The position numbers and the translations under genes were made by a program. Positions 34,901 through 43,563 of a DNA stretch of 64,000 nucleotides are shown piece after piece. Position 1 is the first letter of the stretch. Each line of letters starts with the position of its first letter. This DNA comes from Melioribacteraceae bacterium (lineage in GTDB: Bacteria; Bacteroidota; Ignavibacteria; Ignavibacteriales; Melioribacteraceae): the NCBI GenBank assembly GCA_021739765.1, contig JAIPBD010000001.1:186001-250000 (forward strand). The letters are read 5' to 3'. The notes under the pieces are model-generated. The model searched no databases, was not told where the DNA came from, and saw only the letters and a program-made list of their open reading frames with translations.

Positions 34901-35682
34901 TCGGCAATGGAAATGATTTGAGTGGCAAACAAACCGACTTTTATAATTTGTTACTAAATATCAAAAAAGTAAACTTATTGTTGCGTAAAGATTTTTCGCC
35001 TAAGAGAAGTCTAAAGTATTCCGGAATGAACGAATCAATTATAGTAAGTAGTGCTTCCAACACTCGAGAAAATTCGGTGTTATATTTGTTATGGGTTACT
35101 ATCCGGGCATTACAAACAATATCTGTTGATAAAAAGAATGGAAATATATTTAACGATTTGATGCTTCATATTCCTATCAGGAAAGTAATGTCGATTCTGG
35201 GTAAAGGGGATTTTGAAGCTAATAAATATTCGGCCTTGTTTCATTCACTGATAAATTATTATGAAGATTTGTTTGATATCGATCAATTGGAATTAGGCGA
35301 TTCTGACAAGAAAAACAAAGAAAAGATTAAAAAATTTATAGTTGATTCTAAATCCGAACTTATTACGGAAATGCTCGAAGATGATATTGTGCGAGCATAT
35401 TGCGGTGTTAATTATCATGAAAATATTTGGTATTTCAGTAAGGAAAGATTTGAAGAACTGCTAAACTGGATGATGACAATTAAGATGCTTGCGATTGCTG
35501 ATACGAAAGACGAATCTAAACGTAATATCCAAATTGAAAAGACTTTTGATTATGTTCAATATTTGAAAAATGTATCGATGAACTCAGGCTATCAGCTTGA
35601 AGATTTACGAAGCAAATTACACGCTGTTCCAACAAAAATTAAGATGGATTCAAACACAGATAAAAAAGGGAAAACTACCTAA
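31993..35682 (+). CDS. Very large GH13 (alpha-amylase family) protein with altered region IV
   Basis: A 1229-residue protein with a GH13 catalytic barrel at about residues 300-800, between an N-terminal helical extension of about 300 residues and a C-terminal extension of about 400. GH13 region I is DMVPNHTGI, region II IIRFDAAM with nucleophile Asp555, and region III LLLAEAFW with acid/base Glu620. Region IV reads FMSNPDEE instead of the usual F-x-NHD: Asp681 is kept but the His is Pro. No signal peptide is present, so it is probably cytoplasmic. It may act on glycogen, trehalose or maltose-type glucans; specificity cannot be read. The region between barrel and C-terminus is helical and unfamiliar. 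Two outer-membrane barrel genes follow within 20 bases each. Starts after GGACGGAG. Confidence 0.87.
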   Translation: MLLSNENFRLKLGNGEKKYNSDLKFEFHVAKEVRKKYEFDEEIFSLNGNVLFANFSAVRVFVNKINNKRDNANKVKNGEVNALGLLDEVYHFILREYENSVNPGVFKKAAKHLAEKIEDSNLNTILHEFNAIFPPQEIYHGRSTVLDYLNGMTGNRSNIEISIEEMMLLYFANFNPAAKKIKELFDENYFEKKDIYKNFVFELENFFRSEEKFGPDNQDIFTLFKTPILNNPDDIEAQLEYVLVKWKNIIGEEFVKRILSGKDLIKEDIRFESFGGGGAPTVVPSYKGFGSDADMLSLGKSGFKYGKLDFHYDEPEQFTDDIDWMPSVVLMAKNSYVWLDQLSKKYNREIKTLDQIPDEELDELSRWNFNGLWLIGIWERSAASKRIKHIMGNIDAVASAYSLFDYSIAQDLGGEAAYQNLNERAKARGIRLASDMVPNHTGIFSKWVLEHPEYFIQSDNPPFPGYSFTGEDLSLDHSMQIRIEDGYFRKSDAAVVFQRIDNRNGQVKYIYHGNDGTNMPWNDTAQLDMLKEEVREAVIQEIFSVARRFSIIRFDAAMTLAKKHFSRLWYPQPGTGGDIPSRADHAKTREEFDSFFPKEFWREVVDRINSEMPETLLLAEAFWLMEGYFVRTLGMHRVYNSAFMHMMMKEENEKYRDLITNTLEFEPEILKRYVNFMSNPDEETAIRQFGTDDKYFGVALMMITLPGLPMFAHGQIEGYTEKYGMEYKRAYYNETPKQWLVERHDREIFPLLRKRYLFSNVDNFWFFDVIDNYGNLNENVFAFTNRVGNERAVVFYNNRYDRSEGKIFHSTLKLVNENGNKVPRSITFAEALGVNTTDDHFYIYTEHFSGLEYLKTGRDIAENGYYLSLNGFQSQVLWKIREVYDTSGELYDLYSELNGQGVKSVQDELGRIRFKEIHEAMVGLFETNSIKEFNLLIGTDVEEKTEIEKNDLKHLLNKYYRILNLGAAHLGNGNDLSGKQTDFYNLLLNIKKVNLLLRKDFSPKRSLKYSGMNESIIVSSASNTRENSVLYLLWVTIRALQTISVDKKNGNIFNDLMLHIPIRKVMSILGKGDFEANKYSALFHSLINYYEDLFDIDQLELGDSDKKNKEKIKKFIVDSKSELITEMLEDDIVRAYCGVNYHENIWYFSKERFEELLNWMMTIKMLAIADTKDESKRNIQIEKTFDYVQYLKNVSMNSGYQLEDLRSKLHAVPTKIKMDSNTDKKGKTT

Positions 35683-35702
35683 GGATTATTCGGATTTCAA
35701 TT

Positions 35703-37373
35703 ATGAAAAAGTTGGTGGTTCTGATCTTGTTACAATTTCTCGCTGTTTCAAGTTTTGCTCAAATTGAGAATTTGCGTCTGTCCCATCCTGTGTATGATTT
35801 TCTTCATATTATGAAAGTTCGGGGTGTGGTAAGCAACTTTCATTATGACGCACCCAATAGAACTTATCATGAAATTTCAATCTTGTTGGATACGATCAAA
35901 CATCGAACCGCTGAACTATCCGAAACCGAAAAATCCCTTTTTGAAAAATACTACCGTGAGTTCAATCTTGAACTGTCAGATTCTAAAAACGGATTTGATC
36001 TATTAAAGGATGGTTTCGATTTCGAGCATAAAATTTCCGGAATTGCCTCGGACCGAGAAAAGTATCTGTTTCGGTATCAAGGAGAGAATCTCAATTTTAA
36101 GGCTGAATTAATTGGACATATTTATGGAGGAATTCAAACCCCGGAAGCACATTTCCACTCTTTCATGATTGACGGCGGGTTTAAACTTCGAGGTACATTT
36201 TTAAAACATTTCGGATACGATTTTACGGTTGATAAGGGAATTATCCAAGGATCGCGAGGGGTTTCCGCACAGATAAAACCCGAGTTGTTATTTGATACCA
36301 AATTTACGCAAGCTGTTGAAGAGGCGAGTAATTACGGTACAGCCGAAGGTTATATAAATTATTTCCAACAGTTTGATAAAGACTTTTTGCTTAACGTTCA
36401 GTTGGGTCGTGAGCAATTTAAACTGGGATATGGCTATGGCAGCCGATTAATCCATTCGGGCGATGCTCCGATGATGGATCTGATTAAGTTTCGTTTTCAA
36501 TATGGAAATTTCCATTATCAAACTATTCATGCTTCTTCTGTTGGCTATTTTACTTTCCCGCGAATCGATAATTACACCAAACATTTCGTTTATAAAAAAG
36601 TTAAGCTCTCACTCCCAAATTTGTTCGATTTCGGATTGGGCGAGGGAATGGTTTACGCCGATAGAGGAATTGAAATATCTTATCTGAATCCGTTGATGTT
36701 TTATAAATTTGCAGAACTTTCTACTCAAGATAGGGACAATTCAATATTTTGGGCTGATTTTCAATTAAATGCAATCAAAGATTTCGAATTTCAAGCAACA
36801 TGGTTCATGGATGAAACCGTAAATATTTATGATCTGAATCATTACTCAAGTAAAGTTGCGTATCAGTTCGGAATGTTTTTCCACTCACCGTTAGGAGTGA
36901 ATGACTTATCTATTTGGACAGAATTTACGAGAATTCGTCCATTTGTTTATTCACATCTTTCTATTGTTTCCGATTATACTGCTTATGGAACTATTGTTGG
37001 TCACAGAATTGGTCCGAATGCCGATGAATTATTACTTGGTGCCGGATATAACTTTTCTGGTGAAATTTCAGCCGAGGTTGAATACCGTTATGTAATTCGC
37101 GGTCAAAATGTATATGACGATAATGGTCAATTAATTCATAATTACGGCAGTGAAATATTAAAACCGTATGAAAAATTTACAACCGATGATAATATGAATC
37201 AATTAAGCGGACCGAAAATAAACATGCATTTATTTTCTACTTCACTTAGATTTGAAATCGTTCGAGAATTATATCTGGATATAGTTTATAATTACAGTTA
37301 TGAGAAAAACGAAAACGTGGATTCAACTTTAAACAACAGTTTCGCATACATGAAATTAACTATTGATTACTAA
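35703..37373 (+). CDS. Wzi-like outer-membrane beta-barrel protein
   Basis: A 556-residue outer-membrane protein with signal peptide (MKKLVVLILLQFLAVSSFAQ). The mature protein has a short helical domain, then alternating strands typical of a large barrel. The pattern resembles the capsule-assembly Wzi family (PF14052), including NVQLGREQFKLGYGYGSRLI, the ISYLNPLMFY segment and a final aromatic strand ending AYMKLTIDY. Wzi proteins anchor capsule at the surface. The family assignment is by motif recall. It lies 20 bases after the GH13 gene and 18 before the PagL-like gene. Confidence 0.72.
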   Translation: MKKLVVLILLQFLAVSSFAQIENLRLSHPVYDFLHIMKVRGVVSNFHYDAPNRTYHEISILLDTIKHRTAELSETEKSLFEKYYREFNLELSDSKNGFDLLKDGFDFEHKISGIASDREKYLFRYQGENLNFKAELIGHIYGGIQTPEAHFHSFMIDGGFKLRGTFLKHFGYDFTVDKGIIQGSRGVSAQIKPELLFDTKFTQAVEEASNYGTAEGYINYFQQFDKDFLLNVQLGREQFKLGYGYGSRLIHSGDAPMMDLIKFRFQYGNFHYQTIHASSVGYFTFPRIDNYTKHFVYKKVKLSLPNLFDFGLGEGMVYADRGIEISYLNPLMFYKFAELSTQDRDNSIFWADFQLNAIKDFEFQATWFMDETVNIYDLNHYSSKVAYQFGMFFHSPLGVNDLSIWTEFTRIRPFVYSHLSIVSDYTAYGTIVGHRIGPNADELLLGAGYNFSGEISAEVEYRYVIRGQNVYDDNGQLIHNYGSEILKPYEKFTTDDNMNQLSGPKINMHLFSTSLRFEIVRELYLDIVYNYSYEKNENVDSTLNNSFAYMKLTIDY

Positions 37374-37391
37374 TCTTCTTTTAATGACTGA

Positions 37392-38483
37392 ATGAAAAAA
37401 ATACTTCCATTATTCCTTTCGATTATGCTTGCCTCAAGTATTTTCGCGCAAGATAAGAATATTATTGAACCAATCTCTATTGGCGCACGATTCCACACCG
37501 GATTTATTATTCAACATTCCGAAGATGTTGAAAGTGTTCAGGGCGCTAAACCAAAAGGTATCGAACTCACTCTCTCCTGGTTTTTGAACGGAGACAATAC
37601 ATGGCATCAGTGTTTGTGTTATCCAAAAGTCGGATTTATGTACAGTTTTTTTGATTACGGAAATAAGAATGTACTTGGAGTCGGCCATACATTAGCAGGT
37701 TATTTTGAACATTACTTCCGCGATCCCGGTTGGTTCAATATTTCACTTCGAGGTGGAATGGGTTACACTTACGCTACCAAAGCTCATGATCGAAATTCCA
37801 ATAAAAGTAATATGTCATACGCAATGGCGACAAACTGGAGATTGTTTCTCAATCTTGGTGTTAATTTCCAAATTGATCGGCATTTGGAATTAAAAGTTGG
37901 AGCGAGTATGAACCACGATTCCAACGCAAATATTAAAGAACCAAATGGCGGTGTAAATTATCCCACAGTTTCTATTGGTTTTGATTATACAATTAATCCC
38001 CCAGATATCGATCCTGATCGTCCCCCGACAGTATTAACTCCGGAAGAGAGGAATAAATCAAGGACAGATCTTATTCTCTATGGCGCGATGTCAGCATACA
38101 GTTTTCCAGATTCCGGTCAGTTTCCGATGGTAGGAGTAACCTTACTGCATAGTTTTAGAATCTCGAGGATTCACGCTTTATATGTTGCCGGTGAATTCGA
38201 ATATAATGGAAGAGCAAAACAAAAAAACTCCCATCGATTACAAAACAAATATGATCATCACCGGGCGTCGTTCATTTTTGGTCATGAATTCCTTTTAGGA
38301 AGGACAAAAATAGGAGCGGGTTTGGGTGTTTATATTTATCGACCGCTCGTGGAAAGCGATGTAGTTTATCAACGTTGGCATGTAATCCATCATTTGACTC
38401 CCAATTTTATGTTTGGAATGGGTTTTAAGTCGTACAGACATGTAGCGGATTTTGTCGATTTGAGAATCGGCTACTCTTTTTAG
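37392..38483 (+). CDS. PagL/acyloxyacyl-hydrolase-like outer-membrane protein
   Basis: A 363-residue outer-membrane protein with a signal peptide cut after FAQ. It shows the lipid A 3-O-deacylase pattern HDSNANIKEPNGGVN, which holds the catalytic His175 and Ser177. The position of the PagL catalytic Glu, 12 residues after the Ser, is Asn189 here, as I recall for Bacteroidota relatives. The C-terminal half is a second set of strands not found in classical PagL (about 150 aa total), so it may be two barrels or one larger one. It follows the Wzi-like gene by 18 bases. A role in lipid A or surface-lipid trimming is inferred from the motif only. Confidence 0.7.
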   Translation: MKKILPLFLSIMLASSIFAQDKNIIEPISIGARFHTGFIIQHSEDVESVQGAKPKGIELTLSWFLNGDNTWHQCLCYPKVGFMYSFFDYGNKNVLGVGHTLAGYFEHYFRDPGWFNISLRGGMGYTYATKAHDRNSNKSNMSYAMATNWRLFLNLGVNFQIDRHLELKVGASMNHDSNANIKEPNGGVNYPTVSIGFDYTINPPDIDPDRPPTVLTPEERNKSRTDLILYGAMSAYSFPDSGQFPMVGVTLLHSFRISRIHALYVAGEFEYNGRAKQKNSHRLQNKYDHHRASFIFGHEFLLGRTKIGAGLGVYIYRPLVESDVVYQRWHVIHHLTPNFMFGMGFKSYRHVADFVDLRIGYSF

Positions 38484-38533
38484 CATAACCTCAGTTTTAT
38501 TCTTACGTAAAAACTTGTCTGTGAGCTTTAATC

Positions 38534-38561
38534 TTGTTAGTTTTTTTTCTGTAAATAATAT
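38534..38561 (+). promoter_or_regulatory. Promoter of the pnt operon
   Basis: TTGTTA (38534-38539) and TAATAT (38556-38561) are 16 bases apart. Transcription would start near 38568, about 35 bases before the pntAA GTG, with a GGAGG ribosome site in the leader. The match is moderate; the position is good. Confidence 0.45.
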
Positions 38562-38602
38562 TTACTTGTCCACTTAGTCCGATTTAAAATGGAGGAAACA
38601 AC

Positions 38603-39745
38603 GTGATTATTTCGGTTCCAAAAGAAGTTATGCCCCGCGAGAAACGGGTTGCTCTTGTACCGGATACCGCTGCAAAACTGATCAAGAAAGGTTTTGTAAT
38701 TCAGGTGGAAAAAGATGCCGGATTTAATGCCGGTTTCACAAATGAGCAATACGAAAAAGCAGGCGTAAAATTAGTTGATAGCGTATCAGAGTTATATTCG
38801 AATGCTGATATCGTATTAAAGGTACAAAGGCCGGTTGATCATCCCGACCAAAATAAACATGAGATCGAATTGATCAAGGAGGGCACACTCCTTATCACTT
38901 TAATGTATTCGTTGCATTATCCCGAAGTTGCCCAAAAATGTGCTGAAAAAGGAATTAATGTTATTGCAATGGAAGCAATTCCCCGAACAACTCTTGCCCA
39001 AAAAATGGATGCGCTTAGTTCCCAAGCAAATCTTGCCGGATATAAAAGTGTGCTGGTCGCGGCAAATCATCTTCGAAAAATATTTCCGTTAATGATGACG
39101 GCAGCCGGAACGATTCAACCCGCGAGAGTTGTAATTATGGGAGCCGGAGTTGCCGGTTTACAAGCACTCGGAACGGCGAGAAGGCTTGGCGCGGTGGTCG
39201 AAGTATCAGATATTCGTTCGGCGGTGAAGGAAGAAGTTCAAAGTCTTGGCGGCAGATTTATTGAAGTAGACGGTGCCGAAGATATGCAGGATTCGGGAGG
39301 TTATGCAAAAGAAGCCTCGGAAGAATTCCTTAAAAAACAAAAAGAATTAATTTTCAAACATGTAACTGAAGCCGATATTGTTATTACAACGGCACTTGTT
39401 CCGGGAAGAAAAGCTCCGATATTGGTCTCCGAGGAAATGGTCAAAAATATGAAACCCGGTTCTGTGGTTCTCGATATGGCTGTTGAATTTGGCGGCAATT
39501 GTGAAGTCAGCGAAAAAGATAAAGTTGTTACCAAACATAACGTTACAATTATCGGAGAATCAAATCTTCCGAGTTTGGTTGCCTTAAACGCCAGTGAAGT
39601 TTACTCAAAGAATTTAATGGCCTTGCTCGAACATATTTCGAAAGAAGGAGTTGTTGAATTAAACAGAGAAGATGAAATTGTAAAAGGATCACTTATTTGT
39701 TTCGAGAAAGATGTTGTTCATGAAAGAACTAAAGATTTACTTTAG
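38603..39745 (+). CDS. pntAA: NAD(P) transhydrogenase subunit alpha part 1 (NAD-binding domain)
   Basis: The dI subunit of the proton-translocating transhydrogenase, which binds NAD(H) and passes hydride to NADP at the dIII domain. The sequence shows the substrate-related VPKEVMPREKRVALVPDT start, the MDALSSQANLAGYKSVL motif, the Rossmann loop MGAGVAGLQALGTA and EVSDIRSAVKEEV. At 380 residues it is the soluble part only, as in three-gene (Rhodospirillum-type) operons. GTG start with GGAGGAAACAAC upstream. The dII and dIII subunits follow in the next two genes. Confidence 0.95.
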   Translation: MIISVPKEVMPREKRVALVPDTAAKLIKKGFVIQVEKDAGFNAGFTNEQYEKAGVKLVDSVSELYSNADIVLKVQRPVDHPDQNKHEIELIKEGTLLITLMYSLHYPEVAQKCAEKGINVIAMEAIPRTTLAQKMDALSSQANLAGYKSVLVAANHLRKIFPLMMTAAGTIQPARVVIMGAGVAGLQALGTARRLGAVVEVSDIRSAVKEEVQSLGGRFIEVDGAEDMQDSGGYAKEASEEFLKKQKELIFKHVTEADIVITTALVPGRKAPILVSEEMVKNMKPGSVVLDMAVEFGGNCEVSEKDKVVTKHNVTIIGESNLPSLVALNASEVYSKNLMALLEHISKEGVVELNREDEIVKGSLICFEKDVVHERTKDLL

Positions 39746-39809
39746 AATATAATAGTCAGTTTTGAGACTACATGATTCTTAAGAATAAAATAAAAAAGGA
39801 ATTTAAATA

Positions 39810-40094
39810 ATGGAAAATCTAGATCTCTTAATGCAAATATACGTCTTTGTTCTGGCGATATTTGTAGGCTTCGAGTTGATTACAAAGGTTCCGCCAACTC
39901 TGCATACACCACTAATGTCGGGTTCGAACGCTATTTCCGGTATTACGATTGTAGGTGCATTATTAAGCGCGGGCGCACAGGAATTTACAATAAGTACAAT
40001 TCTCGGAGTTGTTGCACTTATTTTCGCTACAATAAATGTTGTCGGTGGATATTTAGTTACCGATAGAATGCTAAAAATGTTCAAAAAGAAATAA
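39810..40094 (+). CDS. pntAB: NAD(P) transhydrogenase subunit alpha part 2 (small membrane subunit)
   Basis: A 94-residue membrane protein with three hydrophobic helices, matching the short second part of the alpha subunit in three-gene transhydrogenases. The segment FELITKVPPTLHTPLMSGSNAISGITIVGAL is the conserved loop and membrane signature (shown split: VPPTLHTPLMSG and AISGITIVGAL). It lies 64 bases after pntAA and 10 before pntB. ATG at 39810 after an AAAAAAGGAATTT site. Contributes half of the proton channel together with PntB. Confidence 0.93.
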   Translation: MENLDLLMQIYVFVLAIFVGFELITKVPPTLHTPLMSGSNAISGITIVGALLSAGAQEFTISTILGVVALIFATINVVGGYLVTDRMLKMFKKK

Positions 40095-40104
40095 GGGGTA
40101 GGAA

Positions 40105-41493
40105 ATGCAAGTAGTAGCTTATTTAGTTTATTTGTTGGCATCTGTCCTTTTTATCTTTGGCATTAAAAAACTTGGTTCACCAAAAACAGCCCGTCAGGGC
40201 AACCAACTTTCAGCTCTTGGTATGCTGCTGGCTGTTGTTGTTACTTTGTTGGATCAACATATTGTTTCTTACGAATACATAATTCTGGGAATAATAATTG
40301 GCTCATTGATTGGAGGAATATTAGCTGTTAAAGTACCGATGACCGGAATGCCGCAGATGGTAGGGCTTCTAAACGGTTTTGGTGGAGGAGCTTCCGCTTT
40401 AGTGGCTTTTGCCGAATATTTTAAGGAAGCGGATATGGGATTGACTTTCGAAATGTCAACTCTTATCACAATTGTGTTATCGATTTTAATTGGTTCGGTT
40501 ACATTTACAGGTTCTTTAATTGCTTTCGGAAAGCTGCAAGGAATCGTAACCGGAAAAGTTGTTAAGTATCCGCTGCAAAACCCGATCAATATTATTTTGA
40601 TTTTAGCGGTTGTCGCGGCCACTGTTATTGTAGTTATGGAGCCTTCGAATATTAATGTTTTGTATGGAATCGGAGCTGTTTCATTGCTTCTGGGAGTATT
40701 GCTGGTTTTACCTATCGGCGGAGCGGATATGCCCGTTGCGGTTTCCTTGCTCAACTCATATTCTGGTCTGGCGGCAAGTATGACCGGATTTGTTCTCAGC
40801 AATAATATGCTGATAATTGCCGGTGCATTGGTTGGAGCTTCGGGAATTATTCTAACGATGATTATGTGCAAGGGAATGAATCGTTCTTTAATGAATGTTG
40901 TTTTAGGCGGATGGGAGGATGCTGGTTCGGATAGCGGTGCGGCGCTTGATGGTCCGCAGAAAACCGCTAAATCTATTGATGCGGAAGAATTAGCGATGTT
41001 ACTTGATTCCGTTCAAAGTGTCGTAATTGTGCCGGGATATGGAATGGCTGTGGCACAAGCTCAACACGCCGTTCGTGATCTGACAAATATTCTTGAGAAG
41101 AAAAATATTAACGTGCGGTTCGCGATTCATCCGGTTGCCGGAAGAATGCCGGGTCATATGAATGTATTGCTCGCTGAAGCACAAGTTTCATACGATAAAT
41201 TATTTGCACTTGAAGATATTAATGACGATTTCCCGAATGTTGATCTTGCGATTGTAGTCGGCGCGAATGATGTTGTAAATCCAGCGGCGCGTCATGATGA
41301 AAAATCACCGATTTACGGAATGCCGATTCTTAATGTTGATTACGCTAAAACTGTAATTGTTAACAAACGTTCTTTGAATGTCGGTTACGCCGGAATCCAA
41401 AATGAACTATTCTTTTATGATAATACATTAATGTTCTTTGGAAGCGCCAAGGAAGCGATTAATTCACTGAATAATGAATTAAAAGCGTTGTAG
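40105..41493 (+). CDS. pntB: NAD(P) transhydrogenase subunit beta
   Basis: A 462-residue protein with an N-terminal membrane domain of about nine helices (dII) and a C-terminal NADP-binding domain (dIII). The dIII signature VVIVPGYGMAVAQAQHAV and the NADP-contacting HPVAGRMPGHMNVLLAEA are clear. Terminal GSAKEAINSLNNEL closes the dIII domain. GGGGTAGG precedes the ATG. The complex uses the proton gradient to make NADPH from NADH, which in an anaerobe-like genome supplies biosynthesis. It is followed by a good terminator. Confidence 0.95.
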   Translation: MQVVAYLVYLLASVLFIFGIKKLGSPKTARQGNQLSALGMLLAVVVTLLDQHIVSYEYIILGIIIGSLIGGILAVKVPMTGMPQMVGLLNGFGGGASALVAFAEYFKEADMGLTFEMSTLITIVLSILIGSVTFTGSLIAFGKLQGIVTGKVVKYPLQNPINIILILAVVAATVIVVMEPSNINVLYGIGAVSLLLGVLLVLPIGGADMPVAVSLLNSYSGLAASMTGFVLSNNMLIIAGALVGASGIILTMIMCKGMNRSLMNVVLGGWEDAGSDSGAALDGPQKTAKSIDAEELAMLLDSVQSVVIVPGYGMAVAQAQHAVRDLTNILEKKNINVRFAIHPVAGRMPGHMNVLLAEAQVSYDKLFALEDINDDFPNVDLAIVVGANDVVNPAARHDEKSPIYGMPILNVDYAKTVIVNKRSLNVGYAGIQNELFFYDNTLMFFGSAKEAINSLNNELKAL

Positions 41494-41521
41494 AATCTTT
41501 TATTGATGGTTCTTAATAATT

Positions 41522-41556
41522 AAGGGTTTGCATGAATGCAAGCCCTTTTCTATTTT
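41522..41556 (+). terminator. Intrinsic terminator after pntB
   Basis: AAGGGTTTGCAT (41522-41533) pairs with ATGCAAGCCCTT (41536-41547), 12 bp with one G-T pair and a tight 2-base spacer that will open to a small loop, followed by TTCTATTTT. It ends the three-gene pnt unit 6 bases before the next ATG. Confidence 0.82.
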
Positions 41557-41561
41557 AGAAT

Positions 41562-42992
41562 ATGAAAAATTTAATCCTCTTAAGTATCCTTCTCCTTCCA
41601 ATATACACTACAGCGCAAGGCGAAATCAAGGGTAAGTTGCTTAGAATTCATTTTGCGGAGCAGGAAATAAATGTTAATGACACAGTTTCATCATGGAGCT
41701 ATGTAACCGGAGCAGGTGGGGCTTGGGAAAGCTGGGGCGAATATTCTTTTTTTGAAGGAAGAGTTATCTTTAATGAAAACGAATTATTCTTAAAACAAAG
41801 GTATTCCTACGCTCGTGCCCAGTGGCTTCCTTACAGCGATTATTATTTTTCAATATTTAATCCAACATCAAAACAAGAACGAGAATTTGCGATTGCAAGT
41901 ATGCAAGGCTGGGATATTATCCAACCATTCATGAGATTTGGGACTAAAACAGTTTTAACTGACTCGGGACTATTTCTAATTAATTCTGTCTTTGGAAACG
42001 GATATATCACTAAAGAAAACAACTTTTATGAATCGATCTATCCGGATAAAGATGAGTTTCTGAAAACTATTATGGATGTATTCCATATTCATTCTGATAC
42101 ATTAATTGCAATTACCGACGATCCAAAAGAGTATCTACAATTTGGAGTATACTTATTTAATTTGTCTGATTATCCAAAAGTGGATACATTAACTAAATTA
42201 TTAGAAGTAGATGGCTTTGGTAAGTCGCTTTTTAGCGGCAGGGATTTGGAATCATTTCAGCAGATTGGAAACAGTCGAGAATTTGCTCTAGTCTCAAACA
42301 ATCGATTTAATTTTAGTGAACTTGTGGGGGATTCATTAATCTGGACAGATTCTACGGATTTTGATTTCTACTTGCACTCGGATTTACTCAATGGGAAAAA
42401 TTGGTATCTGACAAAAGAGAATCTATTCGTTCAGGATGATTCGCGTATTTTGCAGTATGATTTTGATATTGAAACAAAAGAGTTTTCAAACGAACAAAGC
42501 TTGATTGATTCACTCGGAACTAAAAATTTCAATTTTGATAGAGAATACAAACACTTCACTATAATTGAGGATGATTCACTCAAACTTTTCGGATTACCGA
42601 ACTTTGTCCCGATAAATTCATGGTCGTTGGCGTCAATAAAATATCCGGAAAAAGTATTCGTGGATTCTCCTTACGTTTTTATTCACTATGAGGAAACTCG
42701 CACGGATGTTGAGAAAAACCAAGAAATTCCGATTAATATTAAATTAGAGATTTACCCAAATCCCTTTAACAGCAAAACAAATATTGTGTATAAACTTCCA
42801 GCTGAAAACCGGATACAAATTTCCCTGTTCAATGCTCTCGGTGAAAAACTAATAGAAATCGATGAAGGCCTTAAGCTCGCGGGAAGTCACAAATACTCGT
42901 TGGAAATGAATCAGTACAGCAGCGGAATTTACTTCGTTATTATTGAATCAAATACACAAATTTTAACAAGAAAAATTATTCTTCTCAAATAG
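41562..42992 (+). CDS. T9SS cargo protein of unknown function
   Basis: A 476-residue secreted protein with a signal peptide (MKNLILLSILLLPIYTTAQG) and a C-terminal T9SS type A sorting domain (IYPNPFNSKTNI ... GIYFVIIES ... RKIILLK, about residues 395-476). The body is beta-rich with many aromatic residues and no domain that I recognise; it could be a propeller-like fold. The ATG at 41562 comes six bases after the pntB terminator, with no obvious promoter between, so its transcription start is not clear. It converges with the dioxygenase-like gene. Confidence 0.8.
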   Translation: MKNLILLSILLLPIYTTAQGEIKGKLLRIHFAEQEINVNDTVSSWSYVTGAGGAWESWGEYSFFEGRVIFNENELFLKQRYSYARAQWLPYSDYYFSIFNPTSKQEREFAIASMQGWDIIQPFMRFGTKTVLTDSGLFLINSVFGNGYITKENNFYESIYPDKDEFLKTIMDVFHIHSDTLIAITDDPKEYLQFGVYLFNLSDYPKVDTLTKLLEVDGFGKSLFSGRDLESFQQIGNSREFALVSNNRFNFSELVGDSLIWTDSTDFDFYLHSDLLNGKNWYLTKENLFVQDDSRILQYDFDIETKEFSNEQSLIDSLGTKNFNFDREYKHFTIIEDDSLKLFGLPNFVPINSWSLASIKYPEKVFVDSPYVFIHYEETRTDVEKNQEIPINIKLEIYPNPFNSKTNIVYKLPAENRIQISLFNALGEKLIEIDEGLKLAGSHKYSLEMNQYSSGIYFVIIESNTQILTRKIILLK

Positions 42993-43011
42993 CACGAATT
43001 CGCTTTAAGTT

Positions 43012-43563
43012 TTACTTCTCCAATCCTACAAATAATGAATAATATTCTATTCCGTTCTCGACTTTATCAATTTTGCGGATAAGGTTAAAATCACCCCGTT
43101 TTTTGTCCCTCCGAAAATCTTGGGATTTTAGGTTTTTATCATCTTCAAATAACATTTCGGTGAATTTTGTTTGATATCCTTCTTTTCGGATTGTGAAATG
43201 AATATGCTTTGGGAAAGTCGTTCCGGGATAACTGTTTGGTTTTATTGAATTGATTACAAACTCTCCGTTTTTATCCGATATGAGTTCGCCATTTAATCGA
43301 GGAGATTTTTCATTTTTACCACCAGCGGAATAATTTCCTGTGATATCGGTTTGATGAACTTCAATAACCACATTTGATAATTTTTCATTGTTCTTTTTAT
43401 CAACAATTCGCCCAAGAATCACAATTTTTTGTCCCGGTTCTGCTTCATTTGTAAGAGTAAGATTCGAAGAATGCGAATTTGATTGGCCGAGAATAAATGC
43501 TGTATTTGAAAGTACAAATAAGAGGAGTAGTGTTAAATTATAATTCAATATTATATCCGTCAT
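43012..43563 (-). CDS. Secreted intradiol-dioxygenase-like protein
   Basis: A protein of about 183 residues with a signal peptide and the intradiol ring-cleavage dioxygenase (PF00775) core: RIVDKKNNEKLSNVVIEVHQTD, then GNYSAGG, ISDKNGEFVINSIKPNSYPG and KHIHF. The four residues that bind non-haem iron(III) in protocatechuate 3,4-dioxygenase are present: Tyr78, Tyr112, His120 and His122. Catabolic enzymes of this family are cytoplasmic, while a secreted single-domain form is known in Bacteroidota with no clear substrate. The frame starts with a TTG at 43569, but the ATG at 43563 is better. It overlaps the end of the MBL hydrolase gene by 26 bases, so the two are coupled. No aromatic-degradation genes are nearby. 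Confidence 0.8.
   Translation of the reverse strand: MTDIILNYNLTLLLLFVLSNTAFILGQSNSHSSNLTLTNEAEPGQKIVILGRIVDKKNNEKLSNVVIEVHQTDITGNYSAGGKNEKSPRLNGELISDKNGEFVINSIKPNSYPGTTFPKHIHFTIRKEGYQTKFTEMLFEDDKNLKSQDFRRDKKRGDFNLIRKIDKVENGIEYYSLFVGLEK

Noticed and set aside
40269-40871. 200-codon minus-strand frame inside pntB
   Set aside because: Antisense shadow; its hydrophobic/Thr-Pro composition is the mirror of a membrane domain.
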